Positions 46,803-57,740 of a stretch of DNA of 64,000 nt are shown here, piece after piece (the first letter of the stretch is position 1; the number at the start of each line of letters is the position of its first letter). The notes beneath the pieces were generated by a model. The model was not told where the DNA came from and did not search any database. It saw nothing but the letters and a program-made list of their open reading frames with translations. Origin of the DNA: Sanguinoderma infundibulare (Eukaryota; Basidiomycota; Agaricomycetes; Polyporales; Polyporaceae); assembly GCA_032821775.1 (NCBI GenBank), contig JAVLRN010000001.1, positions 2,418,001 through 2,482,000 of the forward strand. The letters run 5' to 3'. Position numbers and translations under genes: made by a program.

Positions 46803-49198
46803 CTACTTCGCATGCTTGCTCATCCCGCGGATCTTCTTCCCGTGCGCCCAGAACATCCAGATCCTGCCAGACGAAACGAACATCAAGACGTCAGCGTTTC
46901 GTTACCACAACCACAGACCGGGGGCTATCACGTACGCGGGAACGCCGATGACGAGCGCGACCGCGGCGAGGATCGTGTTCCCGACGCCGTACCCGAGGGC
47001 GGCGAACATCGCGGGCGCGAAGAGCGGGAACCCGAACCCCGCAAGGGACCGGAGGAAGGACACGGCGGCCAGCGCTACGGAGGACAAGGGCACGAGGAAC
47101 AGTCAATGCGTGCGTCCCAGAATCGTTCATGCGCGCGAGGAGAACTGACCTGAGGCGGCGTACTGGGAGAACGCGTCGATGACGTACATCTGCATGCCCT
47201 GGAACGTGAGCACGATGCCAGCGCCGATGAGCGCGAAGCCCTGCGAGAGGTGAGTGGTTAGCTTGGCGGGGCCATCGGTTCGGAGGGGAGTGCAGAGCAG
47301 CTGTCGGCGACGCACGATGTCAGGCACTATCCAGTGCACGTGCTCTTGGGCGCCCCACCCTGCTATCAAGAGCCCGGCGGGCAGCAGGAGAGTCCCGGGG
47401 AAGATACATGCTGTTGGTGTGAGGAGCTGGTCAGCTTCCACGTTCTTGACAGACGAGAGATGTACTGACGCAGGCGGAACTCCGGCTCGCCCACGCCCCC
47501 ATTCTTCGCCTTGAGTTTCCTATACACGATGTCCAACAGACGGGCGTTGAACTGCGATGCGATTGTAAGGCCTGGCCAGTAAGGGAACGCGTCAGCTTGT
47601 CAGGAACGCCGAGGTTCAAGGACACGCACCGGCACCGAGAGAGATATATTGCAAGCCGACGATACCGGGATTCTCGTGATAAATATCCGTGAAAATCGGT
47701 GGCATAGTTGTCAGCACCACTACGGTTACACAGATGGGTTGGGTCAGATGCGGGAAGAAAACTCGGACGGTGAAAGCTAAGGGCGAGATACCGACGGTAA
47801 ATTACGCCGTACACGAACGCAAGGTATGTGCCGAGCAGCTGAATTATGGGTTCCTGCGCTGACATGATAAACGGCCTACAGAGCGAGATAAAGAAGAATT
47901 GCTTGTAACTGTGTAGAACTCCGAGGTCAGCTTGATGCATCTCCGTATACGTTTGGCGCTCTTTGAAGACAGGTGGGTACTCACTTTCGCCTGGCCGTCT
48001 TCTGGTAGATGGTGCGAACCTCCTTGCTCGCACCTCCGCCCTCGGCGTCGAGCTTCGCGCGGATCTTCTTGGCCTTCTGTTCAAGCAGGAAAGGAGCGTA
48101 GGCTGCGCATGGATGTCAGCTCGGGGTAATGATAGCAACAACACGGTACGTACTCTCTTTCAGCGTCCACAAGCCAACAAATTGAATGGCAGCTGCGACG
48201 ATAGAGGTGGACCAGAAGACCCACCGCCAGGTGGACTTCTCTGCGATCCATCCGCCTGCTATGGGGCCGACTACAGGACCAAGGAGGGGCGCGAGTGAGT
48301 AGATGGCGACCGACTGGCCGCGTTCCTCGGGTGTCCACATGTCACCGAGGACTGCACCGCCGGCCTAACCAAGAAGTAAGTCATGAGTAAGGTGTGTGAC
48401 TCGACGACAACCATGACTTACCGCAAGCGGAGAGCTGCCGCCGATGCCGGCGAGAAAGCGGAATGCGATGAGTTGACCTTCTGTTTGAGCAAAGCCGCAT
48501 GCTAGGTTCCAAGCTATGAAGCGCTGTCAGGTAAATCTCGAACAGAATGTATGTTGCACTGACATACCGAAGAAGAAGATATTACATGCTCGAAGCACCC
48601 TTGCGCGCCCAAACACCTCGCAGAGCGGTCCAAGAATCAGTGGGCCAAAGGCTACCACAACGTGACACCGGTCAGACACCACGGTACGTTTGGCAAATGA
48701 ATGCCACTCACCGTATGCAAGGACAAAAATGGAAATGGTGAGGTTGACTTGAAACGCGCTGGTGATGTTGAAAGCGGATGCGATCTGACTAGCGGCAGGG
48801 GCGACCATAGACGAGGACACGGGGGAGATGAACGTGAACGCCGACACGGTCAAGGCTTCCGCCCATTTTCGTTTCAATGGCCAACTGTGCACCGATGAGT
48901 TCATACTACTGTGACATAGCGAAGTCATAGGGACGCACTTTCTCGGATTGGCGGGGTCGTCCGGTCCATCCCATCCGACTATGATCACGTTCTCATCTTG
49001 CGTCTTTGACTTGGCAGTATCTCCGTCCTCGTGTCCCCCCTCGTTCAGCTGGTCATTCTTCTCTGAGTGCACAGTGTTCGATAGACTGATTGCAGAGTCT
49101 AGCCGCTCGATCAAGCGCACCGGCGGTGGCGCTGGTGGTTCAACATCGGTTGAGTCCTGACCTGACGAAGTCTCGTTATGTGGGTCGGCAGAAGACAT
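46803..49198 (-). CDS. DHA1-family MFS exporter (TPO/FLR1-like)
   Basis: A second 12-helix drug:proton antiporter, of the branch with a long polar N terminus. About 80 acidic residues (MSSADPHNETSSGQDSTDVE) lead to VGWDGPDDPANPRKWPLKRK, the signature just before helix 1 in this branch. Then come FISPVSSSMVAPAASQIASA, FGPLILGPLCEVFGRARVLR (motif A) and the SSPLAAGGAVLGDMWTPEER loop. Motif C helix 5 is IYSLAPLLGPVVGPIAGGWI. The second half includes KQFFFISLCRPFIMSAQEP, FTDIYHENPG joined to IVGLQYISLGAGLTIA, and SFLRSLAGFGFPLFAPAMFA. Splicing of the last exon gives WMFWAHGKKIRGMSKHAK before the stop at 46803. Such proteins export azoles, polyamines or fungal metabolites; the substrate is unknown. 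Its start is 353 bp from the divergent beta-flanking gene. Confidence 0.9.
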
Positions 49199-49551
49199 TC
49201 TGAGAAGGGAACGCGTACGTCAATGTGCTCATGGCGTGTCTTTATAGCGGAGGTCGGGCATATATGACATGAGGGACTGTGAGTAAGAACGTAAGAGTAA
49301 GAGGAGCTCCTCGGCATCCTTGACCGGGCGACGACGTGCCTGCCACTTTTGGCACACCGATCAATCTCGTGCCTGCTTGCGGCGATGCACCGATGCTCCA
49401 GATAGACGCCCTCCCGCGATATCAAGCCCCGTCTCCAGGCTGTGGCGCATCCCTCTCTTTCAACCACCAACGACCATGGTGCGTCAGCTACCGCAGCCTG
49501 CAGCGCTATACCGCGGAATTCAACGGGCCCGAACATAATCAGGATAGTTTT
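49199..49551. promoter_or_regulatory. Divergent upstream region of MFS and beta-flanking genes
   Basis: 353 bp between two divergent starts. The frame of the beta-flanking gene is open upstream to 49336, but that part is not conserved in type, so it is taken as 5' UTR. No TATA box is evident. Confidence 0.4.
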
Positions 49552-50449
49552 ATGAACTTTGCGAAGCAGGGACTCGATGCCTACGAACGATCTCATTGTG
49601 AGTGCCGTGGTCAACAACCTGGGCCGTTCGCATCCACATCACCGGACTGATTGCGACGTTGCCCACCGTACAGCCGATGTCTCGAAGACCGGTGGGCACG
49701 AGTACAACTCTCCTCACCACTCTGAAGGTGGTCACAGTGGCGGAGGCCGTCCCCATTGTGCGTAAACTTGTTGCAAGCGCGAATGTCGCGGCTCATTGAA
49801 TCTGGTTGATAGTCGATGAGGACGAAGTTGTGAGCACCGCCAGCCGTGAGGGCAGCGGAGACCACTCGCTCTTTACAAGCGCGTTGGGCTTCGTCAAGCA
49901 GAACAAGGTCAGCGATCTCCTTATCTCTGGGATGTTCTAGAATGTCACTAACAGATGCTCTAGGACGAGCATGAACGTCCCATTGATGAAGAGCATATCC
50001 AGCACGCTCATCGTAAGGCTTACGAAGAGGATTCGGCCGGGTCACTGCCCGCAAGCTCTCTGGGTAGTGCTGCCGCGCTTCAAGTATTTTATTCATTCTT
50101 ATTCGATTGCGGAGTGCTTGCTCATAGTGGGTCTAGGTCCTGAAAGGGTTCACCTCCAGTGGTGGCGGTGGTGGCAGCTCGCAAACACAGCTCATCAGCC
50201 TCGCCATGGCGGAGGCGTCCAAGTTGTTTGACAAATCTGGGGGTGCTTCATCGGGAAACAAGCAGGACGCAGTCAATGGTGCCGCTATGACGGTTATGAA
50301 GCTTCTCGTCCAGTCGAAGTTTAGCGGCGGTAGTATTGGTGGTAGCAACAGTGGTGGACTCAGCAGTTTGATGGGCTTGGTGAGTACTGCATTGTATTCA
50401 TACTTCCGTGTGCTCAGTGCTTGGGTATCAGGCGTCCAAATTCATCTAG
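49552..50449 (+). CDS. beta-fg: Beta-flanking gene product (DUF7721-type Gly-rich fungal protein)
   Basis: Six exons (49552-49597, 49674-49757, 49813-49907, 49964-50083, 50137-50379, 50432-50449) sum to 606 nt, giving 201 residues in frame. The protein starts MNFAKQGLDAYERSH. A polar Gly/His-rich region follows, then an acidic linker (FDEDEVVSTASREG) to HSLFTSALGFVKQNK, a helical part DEEHIQHAHRKAYEE, SLGSAAALQVLKGF, a Gly run, and the conserved core QLISLAMAEASKLFDKSG, NKQDAVNGAAMTVMKLL. It ends in another Gly/Ser run and ASKFI. This is the family I know as beta-flanking protein next to basidiomycete HD genes. Its biochemical role is unknown. It lies 382 bp from HD1, convergent. A 6-bp inverted repeat (CTAGGT/ACCTAG, 50446-50463) overlaps the stop codon. 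Confidence 0.85.
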
Positions 50450-50831
50450 GTTCGAAGACCTAGCAGATACATGTGCCGAGGTGAGCGGGCATGGCAATGT
50501 ATCTTCCGAATCATCTCTCTACGATGAACGTGCGAATTTGGGAGTATGAATGATTCCTTCGTGCTATAGTTTGTATAAAACGAGATTATATTAGTCTGAT
50601 AGCGATATACAACGAACACAACCAGCGAAAGCAGCGATATTCAGGACAGCGATGCAGTGGGAACCAAGGTATATAGAACAAAATAAGACGGCAAGATAGT
50701 GATAAGTTAATAGCAAGCAGAGATTCGTTAGATGGGGCAAAACACGAAGTTCCAAACCCAGCGCAACCGGTACGCAAGTCATCCGACTTGACAACATAGT
50801 CAACCATGGAAGGGATGTTCTCAGAGCTACG
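50450..50831. other. Convergent gap between beta-fg and HD1
   Basis: 382 bp of AT-richer sequence between two stop codons, presumably both 3' UTRs. No gene was seen. Confidence 0.4.
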
Positions 50832-52338
50832 TCATGCCGCTTGACAGGCGGTGTGATTGTAAGGGGGTGACGGGAAAGCCATCCAGGCATGAGGATCGAG
50901 CTCGCCGAAGAGCGAGGAGAGTGTCGAATCGAATTCGATTGGATGTGTTTGACCCAAACACCAAGGAGCAGAGGTGTCATCTCGAGCATCGCTGACGTCT
51001 GATGAGTCCAGCAAGCACAGAGGACCTTTCTGATGCAGAATGTCGGTTGGGAAGACGACACCATCCTCTGATGATGGGTAGAGGCCAGAGGATTCCCCAT
51101 AGACAAGAGGATCGATGGTGATCGTACCACCCAATAGTGGGGTAGAGGGATAGGACGGCGTCCCATCCGATGATGTAGGGGAAGAGGAAGTTTCGGGGTC
51201 TGCATCGGGAGTAGATGCAATGGAAGCGGTGTCGCTCGCATCTTGTGGAAAATTGCAGCTGGCTGTGCAAGCATCGGGAGATGGCGATGCGGTAGGCATG
51301 GATGGGAACACAGGCGTGTCGAGAAGCGATGTGAGGAGAGAAGTGAAGTTGTCGTCCAAGTCGAGCGGTGGCAAGGGACTCGTCATGGGTTGGGACCAAG
51401 TGTCAAAAGGTTGTGTGACATCGACGTAGGGCACTGTATCGGATACATTTATCAGCGAGCGGCTTATAGAGGGGAAAGTATCATCAACTTACACGAACAG
51501 AGATGCAGAGGATCGAACGGTTGAATATCGAGACACGTGTCGGCGTCGTAGCAGGAGAGAGGAAGATCGGATGGGCCAGTGGAAGTACGCGGGACCGAAG
51601 TGTTCGCTTCGGAGGGACGATGCGATACATAGGAGTCGGAGACTGCATGGAGTCGGGGTCCAACGTGGACTCTCTTGTGAGCGGGCGGCGAGGCATCAGC
51701 GTCAGAAAGCCGACGTTTGCGGGTCCTCCTAACAGAGACAACGGTATCGGATGGTGGAGAGGGAGCAGGCAGTACCGCAGAAGGTTGGGATATGGGCGTC
51801 GACGCGTCTCTTTGCGTTCTACGAGAATGTCAGTACCGAGGGGAAATTATTGCTCTATGAATGCCAAACATACCGTCTGCGCTTTGGAGAAACGTGTGCA
51901 TCATCTGAGAGCCTACTACGCTTGCGACTGGGTACCGGAGCCTCACTAGTTGTCGACGACGGTTCAATAGACGCAGGCAGGCGCTGCGGATCCTGAGGCG
52001 ATGAGGAGCGACAACGCGTCGCGGACATGGGAGGGTCGGTGAGGGAAAGGTCGGACATCATCGAGTCAAGTTCGTCCACGAGCTTGGCACTGAAATTGTC
52101 ACATGTGGCGTACAATTCGATGGCGGCGTCTGCAAGCTCAGCTATACGCAGAGCAGCCGTATGCGCAAGGGCCAGGACCTTGGGTTCGACGTCAAATGAC
52201 TCGTACGCGGCTTTGACGTCGTTGAGGAGTGCTTCCATCTGGCCGTCGAAGGTAGATATTGCATCTTCTCCTCCATTGAGAGCAGACAAGAAGGAGTCCT
52301 CAGCGGCGAGCAAGCGAGATTCGAGAGAAAGGCTCATG
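50832..52338 (-). CDS. HD1: HD1-type mating protein lacking a recognisable homeodomain
   Basis: Three exons (52338-51874, 51818-51491, 51433-50832) give 464 residues. Exon 1 has the HD1-type N terminus: MSLSLESRLLAAEDSFLSAL, VEPKVLALAHTAALRIAELA, CDNFSAKLVDELDSMMSD. This region mediates non-self dimerisation with HD2 in the family. HD1 proteins normally follow it with an atypical (TALE-like) homeodomain containing a WFxNxR helix. Here it runs directly into a Ser/Pro-rich linker, the basic cluster RKRSRLSDDAHVSPKRRR at the exon 1 end, and a similar cluster RKRRLSDADASPPAHKRVH in exon 2. The remainder is acidic, Ser/Thr/Pro-rich and could activate transcription. No WF-x-N motif occurs in any minus-strand frame. 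Identity rests on the N terminus and on the position divergent to HD2; the frame is otherwise intact. Confidence 0.85.
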
Positions 52339-52542
52339 GAGATGAGGAAAGGTGGGCGGGTAAGGACGTGGTCAGTAGCGCCGGAACCACGAGTGATAAT
52401 GGAGAGGACAATGGGCTGGAGAATTCTCACGGTGGAACCCGATCCTATTGTTCGACTTATACTAATGTCACCTGGCGGCGATACGAGGATGTTCCCTGTA
52501 TACGTCCCTTCTCCACCTCCTTCAACGCCCCTGCGATTCGAC
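52339..52542. promoter_or_regulatory. Shared HD1/HD2 promoter
   Basis: 204 bp between the two divergent start codons. The HD1 frame is open across it into HD2, but translation there would overlap HD2 and resembles nothing. No TATA box was seen. GATA-N9-ACA at 52395-52410 is one base away from the GATG-N9-ACA element known for HD heterodimers. Confidence 0.55.
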
Positions 52543-54414
52543 ATGCATCCCCGCTATGATACAGCTGAGCTACGGCGACTCTACGCGTCCGCCAGCATCT
52601 TTGCGCAGAGGCTTTCTGTGCGGGTGCCTCCTAAAGTCGCTTCCAATACCTCTGCTTGTCACCTCTCTGCCGATGCCCTCGTTCTCCATATGCCTCCCCC
52701 CTTGACTTCCGAGCTCATCGCTATTGGCGTAAACCCAACCTTAGCCGATCGCATATCCTCGACGATGATAACTGCGCTTCTTCGTCTCAAGTCCGACTGC
52801 GAAACAGACTTTCAACGCAAACTCCCCTTCTTCGAAGCTCAATTACAGCGCATACCAGATCCCAAGTTTGCCGCGGCCATCACGTTCACCTACGTGACAA
52901 ACTACAACACGGCCATCCGCGACCTCACCTCCTACCTCTTGAATGAGGTCGCGCCTCGGGTTGTGAAGGCGCAAACGTTGCGTCAACGGATCGCGAAGTC
53001 CAGTCCGTCTGACGGTGGTTCCGCGATGAAGCGGCCTTTCAATCTGGTACGTTTTTGGTATCGCTTGGCTTGAACTACTAATTCAAGAGCATGTAGAGCG
53101 CCATCCCAATTCTCGAGCAATCCTTCGACGACAATGCTTTCCCAAGTCGTCTGGAGAAGTTCGAACTCGCGTCTAAGTGTGATATGGATTATAAGCAAAT
53201 TCACGTATGGGTGAGCCTGACCGTTCAGTTGAGTCCGTGATTAGACAATGATGACCCCCATGCAGTTTCAAAACCGACGTAGTCGACATCGGAAGGAGGG
53301 AAAGGAGTTGAAGCGTCGGACGGAAGAAAATCCTATCTTCGATGAGCTGGAGGAGTCTGTCATGAACGTCCTATTACCTGTGCCGCATGAAGACGACAAG
53401 TCTGAGATTGCGGACTCGAAGGTGAGCACGGAGTCCACTACACGTCACGTTCACAGTGCACCTAACATACATTGTTCCCTCGATTTCTTAAAGGCTACGG
53501 CAAACACCGACGAACGGACCTGTTTTCACCTGGCCCGTCCGCCTCACGCGTTTCCATCACCCTATCCTTCTCTCTGCTCGTACGACCCTTTCCCCGTCGA
53601 GCCTGGATGCAGAGCTTTCAAGACGAGTTGGTTTCGATCTCCGTCGAGCAAACCTCATGCACCTGAGCGTGTTTACGACGTATCCGAGCTGGTGCAGGCT
53701 TTCAGCAAGATGACTTTGTCTCGGGAAGGGACATCGAGTGACGGGGCTCCCACCATCCTAACACCTCACACCCCCTTGGATACATGCGCTCGCCCTTGCA
53801 TCGGATTCCTTACACCCTGCTCTCGAGCTCCGCACCCCGCTCTTATTAGGAGACCAAGACGGCTGCCACGTGGCGGAGTTGTCAATCGCTGTCGTTCCTC
53901 TGTCTGTCCCACGGGTGCTCTCGTCAAACCGCTCAAACGGTCTACCGAAGATCCTGCGCCGCATCCATCTACCAACTCGCTCTTCCTATGCACTCCTCTC
54001 TCCCATCGGCCCAAGCGCACCATACCCCGACGCCTCCCCAAGCATGCCCCAGTTGGCTCAGGGAGAACCAACAATCCTCGTTTTCCTGACGACACTGCAT
54101 TACCGACCCCGTCCAGGACGTCTTCCAATGCATCTACGTCATCGAAAAGCAGTGCCTCGGGTAGCGACACTGAATCTCTGCTGGACACGCCCCCAATCCT
54201 ATCGGTCGACTTATCTCACCCTCATCTTCCCTTCCGTTCCGAGGTGTTAATTGGCGATGATCTCTGGCTTGAACCGCCCGCGATAAATGCCGTGGATCAC
54301 ACGTATCTTACGGCTCCATCTCTCTTAGAGACCGATGTCAAGTTGTCGCAGTCTACAACAGAACGCTTTCCTTCATCTGTAGCCATCCCCTATTCCTCCA
54401 TGCTATCTCTGTAG
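52543..54414 (+). CDS. HD2: HD2-type homeodomain mating transcription factor
   Basis: The A mating-type factor whose heterodimer with a non-self HD1 binds DNA and triggers dikaryon development. Exons 52543-53046, 53097-53210, 53266-53421 and 53494-54414 give 564 residues. The N-terminal 150 or so residues form the helical specificity/dimerisation region (LTSELIAIGVNPTLADRISS, FTYVTNYNTAIRDLTSYLL). The homeodomain spans roughly residues 162-225: KRPFNLSAIPILEQSFDDNA, FPSRLEKFELASKCDMDY, and recognition helix KQIHVWFQNRRSRHRKEGK with the canonical WFQNRR. An intron splits the W and F codons, as in other HD2 genes. Later residues include APERVYDVSELVQAFSKM, a conserved post-homeodomain patch, then a disordered basic and Ser-rich tail. 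The third intron is 72 nt, free of stops and a multiple of three, so it could be retained. Confidence 0.95.
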
Positions 54415-54793
54415 TTTGCCATGCTCTTACACTATTATGGTCGCGCTCTGCTCATGGAATATTGCTCTCTTGCTCTGTTGTTTTGTAGATCATTGCTCCG
54501 TTTTGCTTTTCGCTATATGTTTTGTATCCTTATTCCTATGTATCATGTAGTTTTACAACCTCATGTATGGGTGCTCGGCAGTTTGACAATCATCTTCTGT
54601 TGCGAAGGACGGCCAACAATTTTTTTTGGAAACCCCTTCCTCGCCAGCATTGACGACTCTACGACGACAGAGATCAGGGAACAGCTTGTAGAATCCAGGC
54701 GCATCATGTCGTTGTAGTGTTTGAATGCACGTCTAACCTGGCAGTTCTTGCTGCGTCAACCGACGCGTCATGCATGAGTATCTGATCACAATT
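54415..54793. other. Convergent gap between HD2 and MIP
   Basis: 379 bp between the two stop codons, T-rich near HD2 and with a T8 run near 54620. It should hold 3' UTRs; no gene was seen. Confidence 0.4.
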
Positions 54794-57287
54794 CTAGTGT
54801 CTACCTAGCATAGCTACTTCATCTTCGAATCTCCACCTTCCGACTTCCGCCATGGCTTCAGTGTCTCCGCTTCTCAACTCCGGTGAGCCAAGCAGGACGG
54901 CGACCATCTCCCAAGGATCCTTCCCGCCGCCGTACCGGAGGACTTCGCACTTGTAGCGTTCGCCCATATTCCGGCTCAGTGGATCCCGCATGAATAGTCT
55001 CCTCCATACCCGCGAAGCAATAGCGCGATCGAACAGGTAGGAGTAGTACGTAGCTCCATACCCAAACAGATGTCCGAACTGCGTGTGCCACGACGTTCCG
55101 GGAACGTAAGGGATGAGACCACGCTCCGCATAGAGCCCTGCTAACGTGGCCGTGGTGTCGAAGTCGGGGACAAGGACGCCGGGAGAGTGATACATCTGAT
55201 CCAGCATCGCCAGAAGAATCTGGGTGTGCGTGTCGATGGAACGGCAGGGATCCTCGTGATGGTGGCCGGTTCGGCGGACGGGAAACGCCCCGTCGGTGAC
55301 GAATAGCGATAGAACGGTGGGAGAGTTAAGGAAGTGCTCCATGAGAATCGAAGGCAGTTCCACGAAATCGGTAGCGCATCGCGTACCCGACACGTTCTGA
55401 TACTCCGTCTGACCGATCATGGCTAACTCAGTGCGATAGATGTCAATGTTGTGTCCCTCGGAGTTGAGCGGTAAAGCACTCACAGTGCATTGCATGGCCC
55501 ATTTCGTGGAAAAGCGTCAATACTTCGTGCCATTCAAGGACAGTAGGACCGCGCCCGGTCGTTGGCCGGACAAATTCGCAAAGAAGGACAACGACAGGCA
55601 GCTGAAATATTACGTCTCGACCCGGGAGGTGAGCCTGTCGTCCTGCCTCGAATTCTTGGGAAAGGCGGATAACGGTAAGATCGTCTTCGTTGGTGTTCTT
55701 CAGGTCACCTCGCTCGTCGTCGTCGTCAGTTCTCCGCGAACAACGTACGGTGTAGTGCGCGGCTCCACTGGGCTTTCCCGGTCGTCCAAAGAGATCCGCG
55801 TAGACCCATCCAAGGACGCCCCGTTCCTCATCTATTACTTCTAGTTTTCGAACGTCCGCATGCCAAGCCTCTCCTGGAGACACTTCCGATACCTTGAGGG
55901 AAATGCCGAAAAGAGCCCGGAATAGACGCGATAGGGCCATGAAGACCGTGCCGAGAGTAAGAGGTGGGAGGGTGATGGGAGGGGCAGGAGGTTCTGGAGG
56001 ACAGTAATAGTCGCGGTCCCATGCTTGGATGAGAGGGAATGGCGGAGTCTTCAAATGCTCCTGCTTGCGCATACTGAGAGTACGCAGAGCCCGTCTGGCG
56101 TACGGCTGTGTGTGATCCATCAGAGCACCTAGAAAATGTTGCACGTTTTCTATCGCAAGTGGTTAGAACTACGCTTCGTAAATGAACGGAAACAGGATAC
56201 CTGGTGTCTTCGCCATCTTGTCTGTCAGAGCCATGTGCGCAAAGCCGTCCTTGCCCACCAAGCGTGCGAGCTCCCCGCGAGCACGCAGGAGGCGCTCGAG
56301 AAGCTCGATTTGCGTGACCGTACTGTAATTTGCGGCCATGTAGACTTTCCTCCTTGCTTCTTCAGAAGGGGCAGACCGCATAATCATCTGAGCCTGGAGA
56401 GAGCCGGGATATACGAGGAGATCCCGCTTGGTGACCTGAGCCTGGAGACGTAACCTTGCCCCCATACCCAGATCCTTGACGCCCTGCAGCTCGGACCACT
56501 GTATTCGTGCAGGAGGTCGCGGCGCCGCCGTTTCGTTCAAGAATTGCCGACCGAGAACCAAGATCTCAGTGGACAACGACACAAATCGTTCGCGCTGTGC
56601 AGGGGGTAGGTTTATACCAGACTTCTCGAAGTCCCGCCAGAAGATGAGTGCTGTCTGGTACGCTTCCGGACTGAGGGACTTGACAACCTCCTCGTCAGAC
56701 AGCACGTCACGCAGGACCTGATCCGCATTTCAGTCGTAGGGAATCGAAATAAGAACACGGGCGATGCGCACTTCGTACAAGCCGACATGGGTATTGAGCA
56801 CATTCATAAACTCGCACAGCTTCTCGTACACCTCCTCGGCACTCTGGGTCCACGCCTGGTCCGGATGCGCGTTCCTCAACAGCTCCGCGAGGTCTATGAC
56901 GCCGCACAACATGTCGCTGAGCCTGTCCAAGTTCTTCACGACCCTGAACAGCTCGTCCCGTGACTCCCGCGCCCTCAGGATCCGGTCCGTCAGCAGTTGC
57001 GCGCGGCGAAGCGTCGAGTCGGCCAGGGCGACGAAGGCGGATGGCGTGGTGAGCATGTGGTGTCCGAAGATCCCGGTGGGCGCGGTGACCTTTTGGGGCG
57101 CATAGGGCTGGTCGAAGAAGGCTATGAGGTTCGCGTCGTCGACGGAAGGGGGCTGGATGGCGGAGGTGGTGGCTGCTCGCGTGATGACCGCATCCCTGGG
57201 GAGCCGCTTCGCGCCGAGGCACCCGCGGAAGCGAGACGGTGGTTTGGCGGACGTGGAGAGAGCATTCCTGACCGCCCGAGCGAGCAT
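54794..57287 (-). CDS. mip: Mitochondrial intermediate peptidase (OCT1/MIP)
   Basis: A matrix metalloprotease of family M3 that removes an octapeptide from imported precursors after MPP cleavage. The start gives [20 protein letters not shown], a basic mitochondrial presequence. Conserved blocks follow: [60 protein letters not shown] and [20 protein letters not shown]. The zinc site is [11 protein letters not shown] (HExxH). Splicing there (donor at about 55488) gives [20 protein letters not shown] and [13 protein letters not shown], which carry the third zinc ligand region. The C-terminal exon has a [20 protein letters not shown] block and ends [13 protein letters not shown] is the most constant flanking gene of Agaricomycete MAT-A loci and is used to anchor the locus. 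Confidence 0.96.
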
Positions 57288-57740
57288 TCAGCGAAAGAGG
57301 GGAGAAGACGGCGAACGGGACGAGCAAGACGCGACCTCGTCGAAACCGCTTTCTTGCCAAACTCGCACCGCGGCAATGTCCGACCAGAACGCTTCCCCAT
57401 TCATCAGACGCCCTTCTCGGGCTAGCCCTGCCCAGTCATGGCCATTGCCTTTGTCACGCAACAACGGGCACGCCGCACACTGGGACAAAGTAAAAAGCAA
57501 ATAACTCGATTCAACATCGGGCGTCGTTTAATACTATGATGAGTCTATACGGGCTTGCGATTACGAGGTAAATAGGTAGTAACAGCGTGCTGATGCCTGC
57601 GTGTATGGTGAAGAAAGCTAGATGCTCGTCTGAGGCGGTGAGAATGCAGCGGCGAAACAGGGTTGACTAGTGCGGTGGTGGGATATGCGGGGTTTGAAGG
57701 GGAATAAACAAGATGAAACGTACATACTATGGTTGAGAGA
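57288..57740. other. Intergenic between tandem minus-strand genes
   Basis: 453 bp holding the mip promoter side and the 3' UTR of the next gene. No gene and no clear TATA box were seen. Confidence 0.4.

Larger units (their letters stand above)
49552..57287. other. MAT-A (HD) mating-type locus core: beta-fg, HD1, HD2, MIP
   Basis: A divergently transcribed homeodomain-class gene pair is bounded on one side by the beta-flanking gene and on the other by the mitochondrial intermediate peptidase gene. This four-gene arrangement defines the A (HD) mating-type locus of Agaricomycetes. One HD pair is present. Glycogenin and RPB2, also frequent MAT-A neighbours, lie 5 and 20 kb to the left. No pheromone or STE3 receptor gene is in the window. 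In compatible matings, HD1 of one mate pairs with HD2 of the other to switch on dikaryon development. Confidence 0.9.

Noticed and set aside
50446..50463. Inverted repeat CTAGGT-TCGAAG-ACCTAG at the beta-fg stop, including a GGTTCGA B-box-like string
   Set aside because: The stem is too short for a terminator, and there is no A box or cloverleaf around it, so it is not a tRNA gene.
52395..52410. GATA-N9-ACA resembling the HD-heterodimer site in the HD1/HD2 promoter
   Set aside because: It differs from GATG-N9-ACA by one base, and such a match is likely by chance in 200 bp on two strands.
52339..52544. Upstream extension of the HD1 frame to 52544
   Set aside because: It would overlap the HD2 start, shows no family resemblance, and the ATG at 52338 gives the typical HD1 N terminus.
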